Below, piece after piece: positions 52,034 through 61,711 of a stretch of 64,000 nucleotides of DNA. The notes under the pieces were generated by a model. That model did not search any database, had not been told where the DNA came from, and saw only the letters and a program-made list of their open reading frames with translations. The DNA is from Bilophila wadsworthia ATCC 49260. GTDB taxonomy: Bacteria > Desulfobacterota > Desulfovibrionia > Desulfovibrionales > Desulfovibrionaceae. The translations under genes and the position numbers were made by a program. Within the stretch, counting starts at the first letter, position 1; every line of letters starts with the position of its first letter. The stretch lies in assembly GCF_000701705.1 (NCBI RefSeq), contig NZ_JNJP01000009.1:1-64000 (forward strand), read 5' to 3'.

Positions 52034-52070
52034 AAAGAAAGACGCGCGGCAGTGCCTCGCGTCTTTCTTT
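52034..52070. terminator. Bidirectional terminator between the TAXI operon and the regulator gene
   Basis: AAAGAAAGACGCG and CGCGTCTTTCTTT arms with an 11-base loop; usable by the plus-strand TAXI operon and the minus-strand regulator gene. Confidence 0.85.
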
Positions 52071-52181
52071 AAGTGAAACGAACTGTCGGCCTGCTTGCTT
52101 CGCTTATTCTCTATTCGCCGGAACGAACTCCTGTTGCACAGCCTCCCCCTCCAAATTTCCCAACGCCCTTCCTCTCTGACC

Positions 52182-54128
52182 CTACCGGCACTCGTCCGGC
52201 GACAGGCCGAAACGGCGCATCTTGACGTACAGGCCGCTCCGGGAAATGCCGAGGGCCTTCGCGGTCGCCCGGATGTTGCCCCCGGCCTCCTGAAGCGCCC
52301 GGACGATGGTCTCCTTCTCCTGATGCGAAAGGAGCCCGCGAGGGACGGCGGGACGCGGCACGCCCCCCGGTATGCCCTCGTGATTGAGGATGTTCGCGGG
52401 CAACACGTCAATGTCGATGGAGGGCACCCCTTGCGACATATGCACCATCCTTTCTATGACGTTTTCAAGCTCACGGATGTTGCCGGGCCACGGGTAACCG
52501 AGGAGCACATCCATAGCCCGATCCGTAACCCGCAAGGGGCCGCGCCCGAGGGAGGCGACGAAGTGAGCGAGGAAATGGTTGATCAGAAGCGCGATGTCCG
52601 AACTGCGTTCGCGCAGGGGAGGCACGTTGAGGGTGAAGACGTTCAAGCGATAGTAGAGATCCTCGCGGAAGGCGTTCTGACGGATGGCGTTTTCAAGATT
52701 ACGGTTCGTGGCGGCGAGCACCCGCACGTTGACGAGGCGGGTGTGTTTGCCTCCCACGCGGGTCACTTCGCCGTTCTGGAGCAGACGGAGCAGGCTGACC
52801 TGCGCTTCAAGGGGCATCTCCCCGATTTCATCAAGAAAAATGGTCCCGTTGTCCGCCAGCTCGAATTTGCCGGGCTTCCCAAGGCGGCTCGCGCCCGTAA
52901 AAGAGCCTTCATCATAGCCGAAAAGCTCGCTCTGCACGAGGTTGCGCGGCAGTGCCCCGCAGTTCACCACGACGAAAGGCGCGTTGGCCCTCCTGCCCCC
53001 GTTGTGGATGGACTGCGCGAAAAGTTCCTTGCCCGTGCCGCTTTCCCCGAGGATGAGGGTGGTCACATCGCTCTGGGCCGCCATGCGGGCCATGCGTACG
53101 ACCTCCTGCGTGGCGGGCGCGTTGCCGACAATGTGATCGAAAGTATAGACGGCCTTGGCCCCGGTGACGCGCACGGCGGATTCCTTGATCCTTTTGGTCT
53201 CGCGCAGGGTCAGCACCCGGCCTTTCCCCGATTCCAAGCGGGTGAGCGAAAGCATGCAGTTGAGCGAACCGCCCTTGAGCTGGAGGAACGCTTCCTGATC
53301 GCTGAATTGGCCGCTTTCCGAGAGGATCGCCCGGATGATGTCGCTGGAAAAGATGATGTCCTGAATGTTGCCGTGCACAGCGTCCGGCGGCAGGTCGAGC
53401 ATGGCTTGCGCCTTGTTGTTCAGCGTCCGTATCGTGCCGTCGCCTTCCAGCACGACCACCCCTTCATCCAACATTTCAATGATGGCCTTCTGTTCCTGAA
53501 GGAGCAGCCGCAGGCGGAGCTGTTCCGCGATGGCGTGGGCCGCCGCTTCCATCATACCCCGGGTATGGTGATGGTACAGGGCGCTCGGGAGCGTCACATT
53601 GAGTACGCCGACGATGGCGTTCCGGCTGTCCCTGATAGGGGCCGCCGAGCAGAACCAGCCGTGGAACGAGCGGCAGTAATGTTCCGAAGCCAGCGTCTCC
53701 ACAGGCGTATGTTCCACGAGGCACGTCCCGATGGCATTGGTCCCCGAGGCGCTTTCCGCCGCGAGGTTGCCCGGCGCGAGGTGCGGGATAGGGTAGCTGC
53801 CGGTATTGTCCCAGAGCGCGTGCAGGACGATCCCCTGCGCGTCGGACAGGGAAATGAAGCTGCGCGAAGTGCTGATGGGGTTATACAGCTTTTCCATGAT
53901 GCTTTTGGCCACCGCCACAAGATCCGCGTTCCGATCGAGTAGCTTTTCCAGCGCGGCGGGGCTGAGGGACACTTTGGAGGCGTTGTCCGGCCTGACCCCC
54001 TGAAGGCGGCAGCGCTTCCATGAACGCAGGATCAGGGGCCGGACGGCGGATTCGTCCACGGGCTCTTGCCTGTGGAAGCGCTCCCACTGTTCAAGGACCC
54101 TTTTGTTCCGCTCGATATGCTCTTCCAT
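52182..54128 (-). CDS. AcoR-type sigma-54-dependent activator
   Basis: A 648-residue regulator. A GAF-like sensor spans about 60-205 ([20 protein letters not shown] near 127), with a PAS-like segment at about 212-310. The AAA+ domain has Walker A GESGTGKE (361-368), Walker B GTIFLDE (428-434) and arginine fingers in [10 protein letters not shown] (487-496). A Fis-type helix-turn-helix is at about 606-640. The sigma-54 contact loop reads GSFTGA (408-413) instead of the usual GAFTGA, a conservative change found in some active members. It is divergent from the OYE operon with a sigma-54 promoter and is the best candidate activator of the three sigma-54 promoters at 47.98, 54.36 and 61.48 kb. Confidence 0.92.
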   Translation of the reverse strand: MEEHIERNKRVLEQWERFHRQEPVDESAVRPLILRSWKRCRLQGVRPDNASKVSLSPAALEKLLDRNADLVAVAKSIMEKLYNPISTSRSFISLSDAQGIVLHALWDNTGSYPIPHLAPGNLAAESASGTNAIGTCLVEHTPVETLASEHYCRSFHGWFCSAAPIRDSRNAIVGVLNVTLPSALYHHHTRGMMEAAAHAIAEQLRLRLLLQEQKAIIEMLDEGVVVLEGDGTIRTLNNKAQAMLDLPPDAVHGNIQDIIFSSDIIRAILSESGQFSDQEAFLQLKGGSLNCMLSLTRLESGKGRVLTLRETKRIKESAVRVTGAKAVYTFDHIVGNAPATQEVVRMARMAAQSDVTTLILGESGTGKELFAQSIHNGGRRANAPFVVVNCGALPRNLVQSELFGYDEGSFTGASRLGKPGKFELADNGTIFLDEIGEMPLEAQVSLLRLLQNGEVTRVGGKHTRLVNVRVLAATNRNLENAIRQNAFREDLYYRLNVFTLNVPPLRERSSDIALLINHFLAHFVASLGRGPLRVTDRAMDVLLGYPWPGNIRELENVIERMVHMSQGVPSIDIDVLPANILNHEGIPGGVPRPAVPRGLLSHQEKETIVRALQEAGGNIRATAKALGISRSGLYVKMRRFGLSPDECR

Positions 54129-54155
54129 GTTCCTCTCCGCACAAAGCGTGTTTAC

Positions 54156-54194
54156 GTATGTCTATTATAAATCATATTCTATGAACATGTCTAC
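54156..54194. promoter_or_regulatory. Upstream activator sites in the divergent regulator/OYE region
   Basis: ATGAACATGTCTAC (54181-54194), complementary to the GACATGTTCAT at 61364, plus a related half-site GTATGTCTA (54157-54165). They lie about 170 bases upstream of the sigma-54 promoter at 54361 and just outside the regulator's start codon. Confidence 0.55.
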
Positions 54195-54360
54195 AAATAC
54201 ATGCCCACATTTTGCACACCGGGCACACTCTCTGGACGGGGAAGCGAAGATACGGGAACACCGGGGATATTCAGAGCCGCCCACTGTATCGGAATGAATT
54301 CCGGGGGTCAGGAAAAAGGCGGAAACGGCCCGGCGCGGCACGCCTCATCCGCCGGAAAGA

Positions 54361-54376
54361 TGGCACATGGCTTGCA
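54361..54376 (+). promoter_or_regulatory. Near-perfect sigma-54 promoter of the OYE operon
   Basis: TGGCAC-ATGGC-TTGCA matches the -24/-12 consensus at every conserved position. Transcription would begin about 54387, leaving a leader of about 28 bases before the ATG at 54415. Confidence 0.88.
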
Positions 54377-54414
54377 TTGCCGCAGGCAAGATGTCTTTTT
54401 CATCTGGAGGTTCC

Positions 54415-56352
54415 ATGAACACATCTTGTTGCACCAATCCAATCCGCATCAACACGCTGTTGATCAAAAACCGGATTGTCTTCCCCGCCATGTGTACGAA
54501 ATACGCCGCGCCGGACGGCGGCGTCACGGAGCGTATGCTCCGCTACTACGAAGAGCGTGCCAAGGGCGGGGCCGGGCTTGTCACCATTGAGGCCACATCC
54601 GTCGATCCCACCGGCAACTCCTTCTCCCGTGGCCTGAGCATCGCGGACGACGCGCGCCTGCCCGGCCTCACCGATCTGGCCCGCCGCGTGAAACGGCACG
54701 GGGCGCGCATCTCCATCCAGCTCCAGCACGGCGGGCGCGCCGCGCTCCCCCAATTTTCGGGCCATGCCGTGCCTCTCGTATCCGCCATCCCCGGCGTGAC
54801 CCCCTACGACAACAGCGTGATCCTTAGCGAAGAGGAAATCGCCCGCCTCGTGGAATGCTGGGGCAAAGCCGCCATCCGTGCCCGCGAAGCCGGGTTTGAC
54901 GCCGTGGAAATCCACGGGGCGCACGGCTATCTCATCAGCCAGTTCCTTTCCCCCTATACCAACCGGCGCACCGACGGATACGGCGGTTCGCTGGAAAACC
55001 GTATGCGCTTCGCCCTTGAGGTCTGCCGCAAAGTCCGCGAGTCCGTGGGGCCGGATTTCCCGGTCACCTACCGCATGAGCGCCGTTGAAGGGCTTCCCGG
55101 CGGCACCACGCTGGAGGATTCCGTCGCTCTCGCCAAGCGGCTGGTAGCCGACGGCATCGACGCTTTGCACGTTTCCGTGGGGCTGCGCGAGACGAATTTC
55201 ATGGTTTCCCCGCCCGCCTGCGTCGAGAAGGGCTGGAACGCGCCCCTTTCCCGCGCCGTGCGCGACGGCATTGAGGCCGCCGTGCCCGTCATCGTGGCGG
55301 GCCGCGTAGCCGACGAGCAGACGGCTCAGGGCATCATCGATCGCGGGGATGCGGACATGGTGGCGATGGGCCGTGCGCTCATTGCCGATCCGTTCCTGCC
55401 CGCCAAGGTCGCGGCGGGCGAGGCCGGAGACATCATCCGGTGCGTGGGCTGCAACGAGGGCTGCGTAGCCGGATCCGCGCGCGGAACGGGCGTCGGGTGC
55501 GCCCTGAACCCGTTGTCCGGTGCGGAAGGCAAGTATGATCTCGATCCCGTGGCGTCCCCCAAGAAAGTCGCGGTCATCGGCGGCGGCCCCGCCGGGATGC
55601 AGGCCGCCCTTGCCGCCCGGTTCCGGGGGCATACGGTGGATCTGTATGAAAAATCGGATCGCCTCGGCGGTCTGCTCAACGTGGCTTGCAAGCCTCCGCA
55701 CAAAGAAGATTTGGGCCATGTCACGGGCTGGTTCGAGCGACAGTTGAAGCGAGCGGGCGTCGGGCTGCACCTCGGGGCCGCCCTCACGCCCGAAGCGGTA
55801 CGGGATCTCGGCGCGGACGCCGTGATCGCCGCCACGGGCAGCTCCCCGGTATTCCCCGGCTTTTGCCGCAAGGCCCGGAACGCGGTGGTAGCCCAGAGCA
55901 TCCTCTCCGGTGAAGCCAAAGCCGGGGAAAAGGCGCTCGTCATCGGCGGCGGGCTTATCGGCTGTGAAACCGCCGAGTTCCTCGCCGCGCAGGGTTCGGA
56001 TGTGACCATCCTCGAACTTCAGCCCGAATTGGCGAAGGATATGGAATCACGTACCCGCCGTTATCTGATGCAGCGCCTCAGGGAGTACGGCACGCGCTTC
56101 CTTACCAGTACGCAGGTGCTTGAAGTCACCGAAGAAGGCAAGGTGAAAGCCAAATTCCCTTCCGGCTCGGAACGCTGGCTTGACGACTTTGACACGCTCG
56201 TGATCGCCGTGGGCTACCGGGCCGAAAACGCCCTTGCCGCCGAGCTTGAAGAGATGGGCTGCCCCTGCGTCCGCGTGGGGGATTGCGCCTCCGTCGGCAA
56301 AATCCTGACCGCCATCGAGTCCGGCTTTCAGGCCGGGTGTTCCATCAAGTAA
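54415..56352 (+). CDS. Old-yellow-enzyme-type NADH:enoate reductase (2,4-dienoyl-CoA reductase-like)
   Basis: A 645-residue flavoprotein starting at ATG 54415 (GGAGG upstream). Residues about 5-360 form an FMN TIM barrel with GFDAVEIHGAHGYLISQFLS, TNRRTDGYGGSLENR and LQHGGRAAL. A 4Fe-4S cluster site follows (CVGCNEGC ... GCALNP, near 360-385). A pyridine-nucleotide disulfide-type domain (about 395-645) carries KVAVIGGGPAGMQAAL and ALVIGGGLIGCETAEFL. Enzymes of this class, including bile-acid BaiCD/BaiH and 2-enoate reductases, reduce activated C=C bonds. It is first in a sigma-54 operon with an amidohydrolase and probably an MFS transporter. Confidence 0.9.
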   Translation: MNTSCCTNPIRINTLLIKNRIVFPAMCTKYAAPDGGVTERMLRYYEERAKGGAGLVTIEATSVDPTGNSFSRGLSIADDARLPGLTDLARRVKRHGARISIQLQHGGRAALPQFSGHAVPLVSAIPGVTPYDNSVILSEEEIARLVECWGKAAIRAREAGFDAVEIHGAHGYLISQFLSPYTNRRTDGYGGSLENRMRFALEVCRKVRESVGPDFPVTYRMSAVEGLPGGTTLEDSVALAKRLVADGIDALHVSVGLRETNFMVSPPACVEKGWNAPLSRAVRDGIEAAVPVIVAGRVADEQTAQGIIDRGDADMVAMGRALIADPFLPAKVAAGEAGDIIRCVGCNEGCVAGSARGTGVGCALNPLSGAEGKYDLDPVASPKKVAVIGGGPAGMQAALAARFRGHTVDLYEKSDRLGGLLNVACKPPHKEDLGHVTGWFERQLKRAGVGLHLGAALTPEAVRDLGADAVIAATGSSPVFPGFCRKARNAVVAQSILSGEAKAGEKALVIGGGLIGCETAEFLAAQGSDVTILELQPELAKDMESRTRRYLMQRLREYGTRFLTSTQVLEVTEEGKVKAKFPSGSERWLDDFDTLVIAVGYRAENALAAELEEMGCPCVRVGDCASVGKILTAIESGFQAGCSIK

Positions 56353-56407
56353 GCGCCCGCTGCGGACGCACCGCCCCAACAGGCCCGCAAGGGCCGGGAG
56401 AAATATC

Positions 56408-57265
56408 ATGATCATTGATTTCAGGCTCCGTCCCGCCACGCGCGGTTTTCTGAATATGCACATCTTCCGCAATCAGGAACGCATCGCCAGCTGGAGCGGC
56501 AAGCTCGGCATGGTTCCCCCGCCGTCCGCCAAACAGGGCGACATGGAGCTGATGCTCAAGGAAATGGAGGAAGGCGGCGTGACGCTGGGTGTCGTGCCGG
56601 GCCGTCAGGCCAACGCCTTCATGGGTAACGTGCCCAACGAGGACATCGCCGCCATCGTCGCGGATTACCCGGAAAAATTCATCGGCGTCGCCGGGATCGA
56701 TCCGACGAACCGCGCCAAGGCGCTGGAGGAGATCGAGCGTTTCGTGGTGAACGGGCCGCTCAAGGCCGTGGGCATGGAGCCCGGCGTGCTGGCCAGCCCC
56801 ATGTATGCCGATGACCGCCGCATCTACCCCATATACGAATACTGCGCCGAGCACGGCATCCCAGTGCTGCTCATGGGCGGCGGGGGCAACGGCCCGGATC
56901 TCAGCCACAGCAACCCGATCATCATCGACCGGGTGTGCGGCGACTTCCCCGAAATGACCGTGATCAACACGCACGGCGGCTACCCGTGGGTTACGGAAAT
57001 CCTGTTCGTGGCCTTCAAGCGCCCCAACCTGTACCTCTGCCCTGACATGTACATGTACAATATGCCCGGCGTGAGCGATTACGTCATGGCCGCCAATACC
57101 TTCCTCTCCGAGCGTTTCCTGTTCGGCACGGCCTATCCGTTCATCGGCTTCCGCGAAGGCGTGGAGCAGTTCAAGGCTCTGCCCTTCAAGCCTGAAGTCT
57201 TGCCCAACCTGCTGTACCGCAACGCGATCAAGGCGCTCAAGCTCGATATCCCGTGCGGGGAATAA
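56408..57265 (+). CDS. Amidohydrolase-superfamily protein lacking usual metal ligands (paralogue 2)
   Basis: A 285-residue paralogue of the protein at 50082-50933, with the same unusual start MIIDFRLRPATRGFLNM in place of an HxH motif. The C-terminal motif is LFGTAYPFIGF in place of the catalytic-Asp GSDYP type. VINTHGGYPWVTEIL retains the central His. The shared changes show that loss of the zinc ligands predates the duplication and is conserved, which argues for a real alternative activity. It follows the OYE gene by 55 bases. A joint reduction and hydrolysis/decarboxylation of an imported unsaturated acid is a reasonable guess. Confidence 0.85.
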   Translation: MIIDFRLRPATRGFLNMHIFRNQERIASWSGKLGMVPPPSAKQGDMELMLKEMEEGGVTLGVVPGRQANAFMGNVPNEDIAAIVADYPEKFIGVAGIDPTNRAKALEEIERFVVNGPLKAVGMEPGVLASPMYADDRRIYPIYEYCAEHGIPVLLMGGGGNGPDLSHSNPIIIDRVCGDFPEMTVINTHGGYPWVTEILFVAFKRPNLYLCPDMYMYNMPGVSDYVMAANTFLSERFLFGTAYPFIGFREGVEQFKALPFKPEVLPNLLYRNAIKALKLDIPCGE

Positions 57266-57269
57266 TCCC

Positions 57270-57311
57270 CCGGCGGGACGCTTTCAGCCCCTGTTGAGGG
57301 CGTCCCGCCGG
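57270..57311. terminator. Hairpin between the amidohydrolase and MFS genes
   Basis: CCGGCGGGACGC/GCGTCCCGCCGG, 12-base arms with an 18-base loop. No strong T tract follows on the plus strand, so it may only attenuate or stabilise the transcript. Confidence 0.5.
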
Positions 57312-57418
57312 ACGCACGTCCCCCCTTATTCCCGAAAAAGCCGACGACGGAAAGCATTTCCGCCGGAAGGCTTTGCTGCGCCCTCCCGTCCGGCGGTCGC
57401 GGCTTTCACGGAGGCCCT

Positions 57419-58744
57419 ATGTCCCCCCATTCATCCAAAGCCATGACCCGACATGCATGGTTTATTTTTTCCATTTTGACCATCTGCTATGCGCTCGTCA
57501 GTTTCTTTCGGACATCCACGAGCACCCTCGCCGTGGACATCATGCGCGAATTCGCCGTCGGCGGCGGGCTCATGTCGGTCATGAGCTCCGCCTATTTTTA
57601 CCCATACGGGTTCATGCAGATCCCGGCGGGCATCCTTTCGGACCGATGGGGTTCGCGCAACACCATCGCCTCGTTCCTCCTCATCGGGGCGGCGGGGTCG
57701 CTCCTGTTCGCCCTTTCCGGCTCGGTAACGGCGGCGACGGTCGGCCGCGTACTCATCGGCGTCGGCATGGGCATGGTCTTCGTGCCCGCCTTGCGGGTGA
57801 TTCTGTACTGGTTCCCTCCGGCACGGCACGCCCTCGGCACGGGCTTGATCCTTTCCCTCGGCACGGGCGGTATGCTCCTCGCCACCTATCCGCTCATGCT
57901 GCTCTCGCAGGCCGTGGGCTGGCGCGGCAGTATGTTCGCGGCTACGGCGGCGACCGTGCTTGTGGCCGGCGCCACATGGCTGTGGGTACGCAACCGCCCC
58001 GAAGAGGCCGGGTACGCCCCGGCATGGGTTTCCATCGCTCCCCGCAAACACCCCGCCCCGCCCTTGCGTGAAACCATGCTCCGCATCGTCCGCAGCCGCA
58101 CCTATTGGAGCGTATCCACGTGGTTCTTCTGCATGTACGGGTCGTTCTACGCCATGACCGGACTCTGGGCCGGGCCGTATTTCATTCAAGGCTACGGCCT
58201 CGACAAGGGCACGGCGGGCGGCATCCTTTTCTGCATGGCCCTCGGCGCGGTGGTCGGCCCGTCGCTGGTGGGGGTCGTCGTGACGTGGGTCCGGTGGTCC
58301 AAGGGTGTCTTGCTCCTCGCCGCCAGCGGCGTCACCATCCTGCTCGCCGCGCCGCTGCTTGCGGATCATCCCGTGCTCCCCGCCTCCCTGCTCCCGGTCT
58401 GGAGCCTCGCCTTCGGCATCTTCTGCGGCGGGTTCGGCGGCATCGCCCTCACCAAGGTACAAGAGGACTTCCCACCCGAAATCGTGGGCACGGCCACCGG
58501 GATGATCAACATCTACTCCTATATCGGGACGGCCCTGCTTCAGCTCGCCAGCGGGTGGATCATGGAAGCGCAGGCCCCCGGTCAGGCGGCCTACGGCATC
58601 GGACAATACGCCTCCATGTTCATCCTGTTCATGGCCATGTTCGTGACCGCCTTTTCCGCAACCCTGCTCGGCCTCGGCAAGAGCCGGGGCAATGCGACGG
58701 ATGTCTTTTCCCCAATGGGCGAAGGCGAAACCAAGAGCGCCTGA
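57419..58744 (+). CDS. MFS transporter
   Basis: A 441-residue 12-helix transporter; ATG 57419 with CGGAGG upstream. Typical MFS motif A is seen in GILSDRWGSRNT after helix 2 (near residue 74), and GTGLILSLGTGGMLLATYPL lies in helix 5. FFRTSTSTLAVDIMREF and the C-terminal half with GTATGMINIYSYIGTALLQ recall organic-acid/sugar-phosphate-type antiporters. It probably moves a substrate or product of the adjacent OYE/amidohydrolase pathway. It is in the same direction as that operon, about 150 bases downstream of a hairpin. Confidence 0.88.
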   Translation: MSPHSSKAMTRHAWFIFSILTICYALVSFFRTSTSTLAVDIMREFAVGGGLMSVMSSAYFYPYGFMQIPAGILSDRWGSRNTIASFLLIGAAGSLLFALSGSVTAATVGRVLIGVGMGMVFVPALRVILYWFPPARHALGTGLILSLGTGGMLLATYPLMLLSQAVGWRGSMFAATAATVLVAGATWLWVRNRPEEAGYAPAWVSIAPRKHPAPPLRETMLRIVRSRTYWSVSTWFFCMYGSFYAMTGLWAGPYFIQGYGLDKGTAGGILFCMALGAVVGPSLVGVVVTWVRWSKGVLLLAASGVTILLAAPLLADHPVLPASLLPVWSLAFGIFCGGFGGIALTKVQEDFPPEIVGTATGMINIYSYIGTALLQLASGWIMEAQAPGQAAYGIGQYASMFILFMAMFVTAFSATLLGLGKSRGNATDVFSPMGEGETKSA

Positions 58745-59261
58745 GTTTCAGCCACCTTGGACGGCACCGGAGGGAGGAACCCCTTTAATGTGAGAGCCCA
58801 CACGGGGTATGCCTCCTCCGGCCCCTCCACTTCCCTACTAGGCTTCGCTGATGGGAAAACGGCGCGCGGGGAATTCATTCAGGTTTGCGCGGAATGCTTT
58901 TTCCCATAGGCGAAATGCCGCCCACGATGCCTTTCATTTACCCCCACCACATTTTCCGTTGAGCGGCAATGCCGCCGAGGGAAATACGCATAAGCTCAAA
59001 GCACAACCCGCGTGCCAGCGGGAATTCACCCGCTCCCACTTGTGCCGACTCCGGCACGCCCGCACTGACGGGGGAACCTCTTGCAGGGTCAGGGGGGCAA
59101 AGCCTCCCAGTAAAGCACGAAGCGGAGCCCCAGCGGGACTCGCGCATTTTCCGTTTGCCCGGCGTAGGCTTTTCCGGTATCACTTTCTAGTATGTAAAAG
59201 GCGATAATCTGTTTTTTTCGCAGTGTTCAGGCTAGTAGGTTTTTCTCCGGATGGTCACTCC
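58745..59261. other. Intergenic stretch before the degenerate regulator
   Basis: About 520 bases without an accepted gene. Short stems such as GTGCCGACTCCGGCAC near 59042-59057 are present. No sigma-54 promoter or GACATGTTC-type site was recognised here, so the regulator is probably transcribed by the housekeeping polymerase from an AT-rich segment near 59180-59220. Confidence 0.4.
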
Positions 59262-61184
59262 ATGCCCGCACTCATGATTCAGGCGCCGGATCAGGCGTCC
59301 CCAGCCCTGCACGCAGCCTTGTATGCGGAATGGCAAAAATTCCGCGACGGGACCGCCCCCGTGGATCCCGAATATATCCCCCCGTTCATCCTCGCCTCTT
59401 GGGAGCGCTGCCGGGAATCCGGCATTACCACGGAAGCCAACAGCATTGTACGTGTGGACGCGCTGCTCCTTGAGCAGGCCCAGCGTCTCAACAGCGATCT
59501 GCTGTGCAGCGCCCGTTCCATCATGGACAAACTGTTTTCCGTGGTGCGCGCCACGCGGTGCAGCATTTCGCTGACAGACGGCTCAGGGCTCGTGCTGCAC
59601 ACCCTGCGGAGTGAGGGCGACGGGCCCGACGTGCTTCCCGGCCAGATCGCCACGGAAACCGTATCCGGCACCAACGGCATCGGGACTTGCCTTGTCGAAC
59701 AGGAGACCGTGACCATCATCGGCGCACAGCACTATTGCGCCCGGCATCATGTCTGGAGCTGCACCGCATCCCCCATCCGCTACGAAGACGGCACGCTTGC
59801 AGGCGTCCTCAATGTTTCCATCGCCCGGGAATCCTATCATCTGCATACGCGGGGCATGGTGGAGGCTTCGGCCCACGCCATCGCGGAACAGCTCCACCTG
59901 CGGGCCGCTCTCGGCAGGCAGCGTGCGATCATGGAAGTGTTGGACGAGGGCATCCTTGAGGTCGGCGCCTCGGGTGAAATCCATTCCGCCAATGGGCGCG
60001 GGCTATCCATGCTCGGGCTGGAGGCGTTGCCGCCCCATCTCCACTTGCAGGACGCGGTGCTTTCCGAAGCAGTGCGCCGCGACATCCTTGACGAACACAA
60101 TGCCTTTCAGGATCGGGAAGCCCTGCTGCATACCGCGAACGGCACGCTCCCGTGCGTGCTCTCCTTCGCGCCGCTCGGTATGGGCAAGGGCGGCGTGTTG
60201 GCCCTGCGCGAATCGCGCCGCCTGTGCGGGTTCGCGGCCCGCACCATCGGGGCCGGGGCGGTCTACGCGCTTGACGATATTCCGGGCGATTCCCCCGCCA
60301 TTGCCCAGGCACGGGAGGCGCTCCGCCGCGCCGCGCGGCATGACGCTCCGGTCCTGCTCACGGGTGAGGAAGGGACGGAGCGGCACGGCTTCGCTCAGGC
60401 CATCCACAACGCGGGACGCCGCCGGGAGGCCCCCTTCGTCGCCGTGCACTGCGGAGGCATCCCGCGCAGCCTTATGCGCAGCGAACTGTTTGGATTCGAT
60501 GGGGAAGGCGGCAGGCCCGGCAAATGCGAGCTGGCGGATGGCGGCACGCTGTTCCTCGACGGCGTGGAAGCCCTCCCCCTGACGGCACAGATGGGGATCG
60601 TGCGCCTGCTGCGCGGCGGAGAAACCGCCCGCGTCGGCGGAGGGCAAGGCCGCACAGTGAACGTCCGCCTTATCGCCGGGGCAGGCCCGGGGCTTTCCGA
60701 AGCCGTGCGCGAAGGGCTTTTTCTTAAAGAACTGCATGAACTTTTACGGGAATATACCATAACGGTTCCACCGCTGCGTGAAAGGCGTTCGGACATTGAG
60801 GCTCTTGCCGCCCGTTGCGCTTCCCGGTTCGCGCAGGCCCTCGGCAAACAGCCGAAGCCCATAGCCCCCGAAGCTATGGAGGCTCTGCTCAGGTATTCGT
60901 GGCCCGGCAATGTCCGGGAGCTGGAAACCGTTCTGGAGCGGGCCGTGGCCCTTGCCGAAGGCGACGTCATCGGGCTTTCCGATCTTCACGCCCGGATCTC
61001 CGCAGCCGAGGTTTCCGCACCCACAGGAAAACCGTTGCCCGGCCACGAAGCGAAACGCCTGCTCGCCGCGCTCGAACGGACGGCGGGCAATGTCCGCGAA
61101 GCCGCCAAACTCCTCGGCATCTCACGCGGCGGCTTCTACGTGAAGCTCAAAAAACTCGGCCTCAACCCCGACGAATACCGCTAA
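59262..61184 (+). CDS. Degenerate AcoR-type regulator lacking ATPase and sigma-54 contact motifs
   Basis: A 640-residue paralogue of the activator at 52182-54128. The GAF-like sensor ([16 protein letters not shown] near 130), PAS-like segment and C-terminal Fis helix-turn-helix ([19 protein letters not shown]) are well kept. In the AAA+ region Walker A is GEEGTERH (about 368) with the essential Lys lost. The GAFTGA loop is replaced by the shortened [14 protein letters not shown], Walker B reads TLFLDGVE without the catalytic Glu, and the arginine-finger region is [12 protein letters not shown]. It should not hydrolyse ATP or remodel sigma-54 polymerase. A repressor, decoy or hetero-oligomer partner role is inferred. 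Confidence 0.88.
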   Translation: MPALMIQAPDQASPALHAALYAEWQKFRDGTAPVDPEYIPPFILASWERCRESGITTEANSIVRVDALLLEQAQRLNSDLLCSARSIMDKLFSVVRATRCSISLTDGSGLVLHTLRSEGDGPDVLPGQIATETVSGTNGIGTCLVEQETVTIIGAQHYCARHHVWSCTASPIRYEDGTLAGVLNVSIARESYHLHTRGMVEASAHAIAEQLHLRAALGRQRAIMEVLDEGILEVGASGEIHSANGRGLSMLGLEALPPHLHLQDAVLSEAVRRDILDEHNAFQDREALLHTANGTLPCVLSFAPLGMGKGGVLALRESRRLCGFAARTIGAGAVYALDDIPGDSPAIAQAREALRRAARHDAPVLLTGEEGTERHGFAQAIHNAGRRREAPFVAVHCGGIPRSLMRSELFGFDGEGGRPGKCELADGGTLFLDGVEALPLTAQMGIVRLLRGGETARVGGGQGRTVNVRLIAGAGPGLSEAVREGLFLKELHELLREYTITVPPLRERRSDIEALAARCASRFAQALGKQPKPIAPEAMEALLRYSWPGNVRELETVLERAVALAEGDVIGLSDLHARISAAEVSAPTGKPLPGHEAKRLLAALERTAGNVREAAKLLGISRGGFYVKLKKLGLNPDEYR

Positions 61185-61362
61185 CCATAACGCCTGACGC
61201 CTCCGGATGTGACCGGAAGTATGCTCTCTGCGATCCTTCCGGCTCATGGCGGCCATGCCGGTATCGCGTTCTTCATCCATAATCCCTTCCCCCTGACCTT
61301 CCAGGTCGTCCCTTGCGGCCATTTCTCCCATGAATGGCCTCCTCAAGCTGTGTCCATAAAAA

Positions 61363-61373
61363 AGACATGTTCA
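61363..61373. promoter_or_regulatory. Upstream activator site AGACATGTTCA
   Basis: AAGACATGTTCATAT shares twelve bases with the complement of 54181-54194 and nine with the dyad at 47848-47865. A further partial copy (ATATGAAC, 61390-61397) follows. It lies about 110 bases upstream of the -24 box of the porin promoter. Confidence 0.6.
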
Positions 61374-61483
61374 TATACACATGGTTTCAATATGAACAGC
61401 ATTGAAGACACTTTTCACGATATGCCTTTCTAATGTTGCAAAATGATTCTTCTTTTCCGTACATCCGTGTAACATGCTGATAT

Positions 61484-61499
61484 TGGCCCACTCTTTGCT
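61484..61499 (+). promoter_or_regulatory. Sigma-54 promoter of the porin gene
   Basis: TGGCCC-ACTCT-TTGCT with GG (61485-61486) and GC (61497-61498) ten bases apart. The -12 element is identical to that of the TAXI operon. Confidence 0.75.
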
Positions 61500-61711
61500 G
61501 TTCTCATAGGCAGGATACCGTTACAGGGGCAATCCGGTCCCCATCCTGGAGAGAAACGGCTTTCCGTGGGGGATCAGATTCTTTTCAATCTTTCGCTGTG
61601 GTTGCGTCGTGGGACAATCCGCGTGGCGGGCAGCGGCCCCTCCGATTGAGCGAAAAGACACAAACGGTTGCACCAATCCAAAACGCTTGAGGAGAAACTG
61701 AGGAGAATCCC

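Larger units (their letters stand above)
61185..61711. other. Regulatory region upstream of the porin gene
   Basis: About 530 bases containing an activator site (61363-61373) and a sigma-54 promoter (61484-61499), described separately, and a long leader of about 200 bases before the porin ATG. No gene was found. Confidence 0.6.
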
